64,000 nt of DNA, taken from assembly GCA_016196035.1 (NCBI GenBank), contig JACPYM010000055.1, positions 1 through 64,000 on the forward strand, read 5' to 3'. Numbering within the stretch: the stretch's first letter is position 1; each line of letters opens with the position of its first letter. Below are positions 59,236 to 64,000 of this stretch, piece after piece. The notes under the pieces were generated by a model. The model was not told where the DNA came from. It did no database searches and worked only from the letters and a program-made list of their open reading frames with translations. A program made the position numbers and the translations under genes. The stretch comes from Acidobacteriota bacterium (GTDB taxonomy: Bacteria; Acidobacteriota; Blastocatellia; RBC074).

Positions 59236-60168
59236 ATGAAAACTTCACCGGTAACGCCCGCCGATTTGCGCGGCGTGTTTCCCGTTCCACCGTTGGCGCG
59301 CGCCAAAACTGCGCAGCGCCCGCTCGATTTCGCCGAGAATGAAAAGATCGTGCGGCACATCGCCAAGGGTGGGCTGACGCGGTTCCTGTATGGCGGCAAT
59401 GCCTTCCTCTATCACATCACGCTGGCCGAATACACGCAGTTGCTGGAGTGGATGGCGAGCTTTAGCGAAGACTGGTGGATGATCCCCAGTCTGGGGCCTT
59501 CGTATGGGCGGGCGATGGATCAGGCGGCGCTGTTGCGCAACCATAGCTTTCCTTGCGCGATGATGCTGCCGTGCGCCGATCCGCGTGATGCAGCGGGGCT
59601 TGAACGCGGTTTGCGCGAGATCACCGACGCCGCCGGGATGCCGTTGATCCTGTACTTGAAAGAAGAAAACAACTTTGGCGCGAACAAGGAAGCGGGCTTG
59701 GACGTCGTGGCTAAGCTGGTGGATGAAGGGTTGTGTTGCTGGATCAAATACGCCGTTGTGCGCCAAGACCCGACAGAGGATGCCTATCTGGATGCGCTGT
59801 TGCGCCGCGTAGACCGCGCGCGCATCGTCAGCGGCATCGGCGAACGCCCGGCCATCGTGCATACGCGCGATTTCGGCTTGCCGGGTTTTACGACTGGGTC
59901 GGGTTGCGTGGCGCCGCGTTTGACCCAAAAGTTATTCGAAGCCTGTGCGCACAATGATTGGGAAACGGCAGAAAGCATTCGCGCCCAGTTCATCGCGCAC
60001 GAAGATTTGCGTGATGCCTGGGGGCCAGCCAAAGTGTTGCACAGTTCGATGGCATTGACCGGGATTGCGGCAAGCGGGCCGGTGCCGCCGTTCATTTCGC
60101 CGCTGTCAGCCGCGCAAGATAAAGAGCTTGTGCCAGTCGCGCGGGCGTTGCACAAGGCGAATGGTTGA
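59236..60168 (+). CDS. DapA-family (dihydrodipicolinate synthase-like) lyase
   Basis: This protein has 310 residues from ATG 59236, behind AAGGAG. It is a TIM-barrel aldolase-type lyase: LTRFLYGGNAFLYHITLAEY in place of the usual GGTGE, MMLPCADPRDAAGLERGLRE, MPLILYLKEENNFGANKEAG and CWIKYAVVRQDPTEDAYLDA with the Schiff-base Lys at residue 171. The tail has GPAKVLHSSMALTGIAASGP. Members include DapA, NanA and keto-sugar-acid aldolases. No lysine genes are near, so a sugar-acid role is as likely. Confidence 0.85.
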   Translation: MKTSPVTPADLRGVFPVPPLARAKTAQRPLDFAENEKIVRHIAKGGLTRFLYGGNAFLYHITLAEYTQLLEWMASFSEDWWMIPSLGPSYGRAMDQAALLRNHSFPCAMMLPCADPRDAAGLERGLREITDAAGMPLILYLKEENNFGANKEAGLDVVAKLVDEGLCCWIKYAVVRQDPTEDAYLDALLRRVDRARIVSGIGERPAIVHTRDFGLPGFTTGSGCVAPRLTQKLFEACAHNDWETAESIRAQFIAHEDLRDAWGPAKVLHSSMALTGIAASGPVPPFISPLSAAQDKELVPVARALHKANG

Positions 60169-60189
60169 GGCCGCCCGTATTCAGCCACT

Positions 60190-63100
60190 TCATTTACTTT
60201 CGGTCAGCAACACCAGGTCTGTCGTCACGCGGCCGCTGGTGTAGGCGAGTAGGCGGCCATCCCGTGAAAGTGTCACGGTGAAGAAAGCTTCGTCGGCGTT
60301 TTCGAGCAGGGTCTTGGGCGGGCCACCGGCGAGGGGTTGTTGCTTGATCTGATGGCTGCCCGTTTGGGCGTCAATGTAAATAAAGGCCGTGGCATCGGGC
60401 GTCCAGACCAGCCCGCCGTTGCCTGGGGTTAGTTTGAAAAAGTTTTGCTGATGGCCATCGGCAAAAGCCACGATGGCGACGCCGTGCGCTTTGGTTGCGG
60501 GGTCGTCCAATTCGCAAGCGAGCCATTGGCCGTTGGGCGCGAGGGCGGCATTACTGGCCGCAAAGTCGAAGAGCCGTTCCGGCGTCCCGCCTTGCAAGGG
60601 TACTTTCCATAACTGCCGCTGATTCGCGGCGCCTTCCGATTCGTTTTCATAAATCACCCAGCGCCCGTCCGGCGTGCATTGCGGACGCTCGCCACCGTTG
60701 GTGGAAAGTTGGACGAGGTTGCCGCCATCCGGTTCCATCCGCCAAATTTCGTGGCGGCCTGAACGGCGCGAAGAGAAAAGAATGAAGCTGCCATCCGGCG
60801 TCAGCGCGGGGTCGGTGTTGGCTTTGGCGTCGGTCGTCAACTGGCGCGAGGCGCTGCCGTCTGCCGCCGTCAGCCATAGATCGAGCAGACTGTCGTGCAC
60901 CAGCTTGCCGTCCGGCGTCCAGGTCAAGCGGTCATAGCTGCCCTGCCCCGGCGTCAGTTGCCGCGCGCGGTGCAAATCGTCGAAGGGCGCGACCCACATA
61001 CGGCTGGGGCGTTCGGTTTGACCCAGCAACACGGCGTGACCGTCCGCCGTCACCACCGGGCTGGCGTAATTATTGCTGTCGTGCGTGAGCTGGCGCTTTG
61101 TGCCGTCGGGATAAGCGAAGTAAAAAAGCTGAAAGCGTCCGGTCATTTCATCCAGCGCATTGGCGAGCAAGCCGCGCCCATCCGGCAGCCAGGACAAGTA
61201 AGCAATCCATTGCGGCTGGGGCGCGACGATCATGCGTTCAGCGCCGCCCTGCGCGGGCCTTTCCGCCAGGTAGTAATAATTGCCGCGCGGCTGGCCGTCG
61301 TCGCGCAAGGAATAGGCGATGCGCGCGCCATCGGGCGACCAGGCGTAGCCCCAGACAGTTTGTTGCGGCGTGAAGGTCGCAAACGTCCGCTGATTCGACC
61401 CGTCGGCATTGGCGATCAGCAACGCGCTGCCCGCTGGCAAGTTGCGTCTGAAAATCACCGCGCGGCCATCAGGCGAAAACGAACTGTTGCGCAAACCATT
61501 CAAATCGGTCAGCAGCTTATGCGGTTCGCCGCCCAGCAAGGCCACGCGATAAAGCACATTGCGCGCGGACTGTTCGGCTTCGGGCACGGTGTAGTAGAGA
61601 AAGTTGCTGTCGGGCGAAAAGGCTACGCTGCGGGGCGCGGCGCTCAACGCGACCAGCGGCAACGGCGTGCCGCCCGCAATCATCTGGCGCACGCGTAAGG
61701 TGCGGCCTCCGTTGGCGTCTTCTTCGACCAGGGCCAGATATTTGCCGTCGGGCGAAATGGTTCCGACCAGGACATTGCCCGTGCCGGTCAGGCGCGCCGC
61801 CGCGAATTTCTCAAACGGCGTCTTGGCAGCCTTGCCATAACCCAGCCATTGCGCGACGCCGAAACCCGCCGCCACCAGCAGCACGAATAAAACCAAGCCC
61901 AGCAGCGGCGTGCCGAATTTGTGTTGCCGCAATTCGCCCAGCAACAGCCTCGTGCTCGACGTGTGTTGCGGTGAGGTCTGCACTGCTTGTTTGTCGGCGG
62001 TGCGACGCGGTTGTCCCGTGGCCGCGCTGTTGACGGCGGCGGTGTCCAGCCATTGCTTCACGCGTTTCAATTCAGCTTGCAACTCGGCGGCGCTGGCGAA
62101 ACGTTGCGCGCGATCTTTGGCCAGTGTGCGCTTGAGCAGCGGTTGCAATTCGGCAGGCGCGCCCTCCGGCGTCGCAAAGGGCGCATTGAGTTGCTGCAAG
62201 GTCAACGGCGGCGGTTCGTGTTCGAGCAGGGCCGCGATGATTTCCGCCCGTGAGTTGCGCGCGAAGGGATGTTGCCCGGTGAGCAGTTCATACAGCACCA
62301 CGCCCAGGCTGAAAATATCCGTGCGCGCGTCCACCGGTTGGCCTTTGGTCTGCTCCGGCGACATATAGCTGATCGTGCCGAGCACAACGCCGCTCTGCGT
62401 TTTGAACAGCGTTTCAACGTCCGACGCCTGCGTTTCGGCGCGCGTCTTCGCATCCGGTTGGGCATCCGGTTGGGCATCCGGTTGGGCATCCGGTTGGGCA
62501 TCCGGCCCGGCCACTGGTTTCAGCGACGGCGCTGAAGCATCACGCTGCGTCAGTTTCGCCAGACCGAAGTCGAGCACCTTGACGTAACCGTCCGGGCGCA
62601 GCATCACGTTTTCCGGTTTGATGTCGCGGTGAATAATGCCCGCCGCATGCGCGGTGGCCAGCGCGCCGCTGATTTGCGCGACGACGTCCAGCGCGCGGCT
62701 GAGCGTCATTTGCGGGTCGCCGATGCAGGCGCGCAAGGTCTGGCCTTCGACATATTCGGCGGCGATGTAATACTGCTCGCCCTGTTGGCCGAAATCGTAA
62801 ATCGTCAGAATGTTCGGATGATTGAGCGCCGAGGCCGCGCGCGCTTCGCGTTGAAAGCGCGCCACGCGGTCGGGCACGTCGGTCAGTTCCGCCGGTAACA
62901 GCTTGAGCGCGACCTGCCGCCCCAGCCGCGTGTCTTCGGCCAGAAAGACCTGCCCCATCCCGCCGCGCCCCAACTCGCGCAACAAACGATACGAACCGAT
63001 GCGCTGGCCCGGCCCGGCGGCATCGGCAGGCGCGAAGAACTTTTGCGCGAGCGCTTGGGCCGGTTGATCGAGCAACAATTCCGGCTGCCCATCGGCGGCC

Positions 63101-63237
63101 AGCATCGCCTGCGCCTGTTCCATCAAATCGGCATCGCCCGCGCAGGCTTCTGCCAGAAAGGCCGAACGTGCTGACACGGGCAGTTCCAGCGCCTGCTCAA
63201 AGATGCGATTGAGTTGTTGCCAGCGTGCGGCGTTCAT
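60190..63237 (-). CDS. Ser/Thr protein kinase with C-terminal beta-propeller (PD40) domain
   Basis: This protein has 1015 residues from the ATG ending at 63237; upstream codons of the longer frame are repeat-derived. The kinase domain (about 83-370) has GRGGMGQVFLAEDTRLGRQV, AALKLLP-type VALKLLPAEL, GIIHRDIKPENVMLRPDGYV and DFGLAKL, all catalytic residues intact. Inside the kinase a linker of repeated AQPD units is encoded by a 12-base tandem. After a transmembrane helix (LLGLVLFVLLVAAGFGVAQW) comes a propeller of PD40/WD-like repeats (ISPDGKYLALV, FSPDSNFLYYT, WSPDGARIAYS). It is encoded just downstream of the ECF sigma gene, the usual pairing in this lineage. It is a membrane-bound, outward-sensing kinase. 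Confidence 0.93.
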   Translation of the reverse strand: MNAARWQQLNRIFEQALELPVSARSAFLAEACAGDADLMEQAQAMLAADGQPELLLDQPAQALAQKFFAPADAAGPGQRIGSYRLLRELGRGGMGQVFLAEDTRLGRQVALKLLPAELTDVPDRVARFQREARAASALNHPNILTIYDFGQQGEQYYIAAEYVEGQTLRACIGDPQMTLSRALDVVAQISGALATAHAAGIIHRDIKPENVMLRPDGYVKVLDFGLAKLTQRDASAPSLKPVAGPDAQPDAQPDAQPDAQPDAKTRAETQASDVETLFKTQSGVVLGTISYMSPEQTKGQPVDARTDIFSLGVVLYELLTGQHPFARNSRAEIIAALLEHEPPPLTLQQLNAPFATPEGAPAELQPLLKRTLAKDRAQRFASAAELQAELKRVKQWLDTAAVNSAATGQPRRTADKQAVQTSPQHTSSTRLLLGELRQHKFGTPLLGLVLFVLLVAAGFGVAQWLGYGKAAKTPFEKFAAARLTGTGNVLVGTISPDGKYLALVEEDANGGRTLRVRQMIAGGTPLPLVALSAAPRSVAFSPDSNFLYYTVPEAEQSARNVLYRVALLGGEPHKLLTDLNGLRNSSFSPDGRAVIFRRNLPAGSALLIANADGSNQRTFATFTPQQTVWGYAWSPDGARIAYSLRDDGQPRGNYYYLAERPAQGGAERMIVAPQPQWIAYLSWLPDGRGLLANALDEMTGRFQLFYFAYPDGTKRQLTHDSNNYASPVVTADGHAVLLGQTERPSRMWVAPFDDLHRARQLTPGQGSYDRLTWTPDGKLVHDSLLDLWLTAADGSASRQLTTDAKANTDPALTPDGSFILFSSRRSGRHEIWRMEPDGGNLVQLSTNGGERPQCTPDGRWVIYENESEGAANQRQLWKVPLQGGTPERLFDFAASNAALAPNGQWLACELDDPATKAHGVAIVAFADGHQQNFFKLTPGNGGLVWTPDATAFIYIDAQTGSHQIKQQPLAGGPPKTLLENADEAFFTVTLSRDGRLLAYTSGRVTTDLVLLTESK
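62450..62511. repeat. 12-bp coding tandem repeat in the kinase gene
   Basis: GCATCCGGTTGG-type 12-mers occur about four to five times in a row, encoding Gln-Pro-Asp-Ala repeats on the minus strand. As the period is a multiple of three, copy-number change would lengthen or shorten the loop without breaking the frame. Confidence 0.85.
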
Positions 63238-63246
63238 AGCGATGCG

Positions 63247-63434
63247 GTTCCGGGAGCGGTAGCGACCGGGTTGTTCGACAAGCTGCCAGCTTGTCGAGGC
63301 ATAGCCATTGCGCCACTGGGCTAGCCGCCAAAACTTCGACAAGCTGGCAGCTTGTCGAACAGACAAGCGACCGGTTGAAATGGGGTCAGACGCCTTCGAG
63401 TATCAGCTAACCCGGTCGCTACCGCTCGCGGAAC
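63247..63434. repeat. outer inverted repeat (CGGTCGC family) enclosing the paired palindromes, locus 2
   Basis: The outer arms 63247-63272 and 63409-63434 match at 25 of 26 bases as complements and contain GGGAGCGGTAGCGACCGG, the same family as 11128-11220. They enclose two inner palindromes of the GACAAGCTGSCAGCTTGTC type at 63273-63360. This separates the sigma-factor gene from the kinase gene. Confidence 0.9.
63273..63360. repeat. paired palindromes GACAAGCTGSCAGCTTGTC, locus 2
   Basis: Units GACAAGCTGCCAGCTTGTC (63277-63295) and GACAAGCTGGCAGCTTGTC (63338-63356) lie about 40 bases apart, with GTTC and GAAC tips. The spacing and the C/G difference between the units match the locus at 26365-26453. 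Confidence 0.9.
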
Positions 63435-63442
63435 TGTAACTC

Positions 63443-64000
63443 TCAGGATTTGCGTAATTGTGTTTGCAGCCAGGCCCGCGCCGCCCGCCATTCGCGTTCG
63501 ACGGTGGCGGTCGAGATGTTGAGCGCCGTGGCGGTCTCTTCGATGGTCAAGCCGCCGAAGAAGCGCAATTCGACCACGCTGCTTTTCTGCGCATCGAAGG
63601 CGGCCAAGGCTTGCAGCGCGTCATTGAGCGCCAGCACCTCGGCGGCTTGCGTTTCAGCCATCGCGTCCGCCGCCGTCAACGAAAGGCGCGCTTGCCCGCC
63701 GCCGCGTTTCTGCCGCCGCCGCGTTTCGGCGTAATGCACCAAAATCTGGCGCATCAGCCGCGCCGCGATGCCGAAAAAGTGCGCGCGGTTTTGCCAGGTG
63801 ACGGGGGCTTTGATCAATTCGACAAAGGCTTCGTTGATGAGCGCCGACGTTTGCAGGGTCTGCTGTTGCGGATCAGCGCGCAAACAGTGCCGCGCCACGC
63901 GCCGCAATTCATCATAAATGACCGGCACCAAGCGGTCGCGCGCCGCTTCGTCGCCCTGTCCCCAGGCGACCAGCAATTCGCTCACATTCGGCGGCGGTGT
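63443..64000 (-). CDS. ECF-type RNA polymerase sigma factor (5' end at or beyond window edge)
   Basis: The frame is open to the window edge. The visible part begins TPPPNVSELLVAWGQGDEAA, and the true ATG is probably just outside. Sigma-2: ELRRVARHCLRADPQQQTLQ and NEAFVELIKAPVTWQNRAHF; sigma-4: LNDALQALAAFDAQKSSVVE, LRFFGGLTIEETATALNIS and TATVEREWRAARAWLQTQL (helix-turn-helix). It is the TIGR02999-like group common in Acidobacteria and Planctomycetes, usually encoded beside a propeller kinase, as here. It recruits RNA polymerase to its target promoters, which are not identified. Confidence 0.93.
   Translation of the reverse strand, partial: TPPPNVSELLVAWGQGDEAARDRLVPVIYDELRRVARHCLRADPQQQTLQTSALINEAFVELIKAPVTWQNRAHFFGIAARLMRQILVHYAETRRRQKRGGGQARLSLTAADAMAETQAAEVLALNDALQALAAFDAQKSSVVELRFFGGLTIEETATALNISTATVEREWRAARAWLQTQLRKS

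Noticed and set aside
60190-63366. Longer start for the propeller kinase
   Set aside because: The extra 43 codons are encoded by the nested inverted repeats; ATG at 63237 opens a normal MNAARWQQL start.

Overview
The window is GC-rich bacterial chromosome. An ECF sigma factor beside a Pkn-type kinase with beta-propeller repeats, many secreted proteins, a Spondin_N protein, a GlcG-cupin fusion and several RND pumps together suggest an Acidobacteriota-like organism, perhaps Blastocatellia. That placement is inference; no rRNA or tRNA gene was seen. Both window edges cut genes: a TonB-dependent receptor on the left and the sigma factor on the right.

Layout. 1-9.4 kb: tail of a TonB receptor, two paralogous exported proteins ending in a DUF3386-like domain, a dihaem cytochrome c, a small membrane protein, an Asp-box beta-propeller protein, a VOC protein, a TlpA-type thioredoxin and an FG-GAP-like protein. 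9.5-16 kb: a TolC / adaptor / heavy-metal RND pump. 16-19.4 kb: a secreted protein, Hsp20 and a triple-BON protein, bracketed by two inverted copies of a ~250-bp repeat. 19.5-25.6 kb: a 2042-residue pseudokinase / AAA ATPase / GAF / sigma-54 activator fusion. 25.7-30.8 kb, minus strand: a DinB-like protein, an SMP-30 protein, a GlcG-cupin fusion, a Spondin_N protein and an aquaporin. 31-33.8 kb: a LytS/LytTR two-component pair. 34-40.2 kb, minus strand: MgtE and a ribose-type ABC importer, whose binding-protein gene is separated from the ATPase and permease genes by a plus-strand module holding a broken C39-like peptidase gene. 40.4-43.3 kb: a conserved exported protein and sirohaem genes. 44-50.3 kb: an S9 peptidase, a CYTH-like protein, a STAS protein and a patatin. 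50.3-56.9 kb: a second RND pump. 57.7-59.1 kb: a BrnT-type toxin pair and an MNT/HEPN pair. 59.2-64 kb: a DapA-family lyase, the beta-propeller kinase and the ECF sigma factor.

The most unusual feature is the density and diversity of inverted-repeat elements, roughly twenty in 64 kb. Several are built from heptamers arranged as inverted pairs. One 126-bp family (four copies) lies at gene 3' ends, with stop codons at its tips. Two unrelated short elements have clean target duplications: a 244-bp element with an 8-bp duplication splits the C39-like gene, and a 174-bp element with a 9-bp duplication sits inside a copy of the 126-bp repeat. Two more elements lie in frame inside coding sequences (the giant regulator and the second TolC). 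No transposase gene is visible, so these would be non-autonomous.
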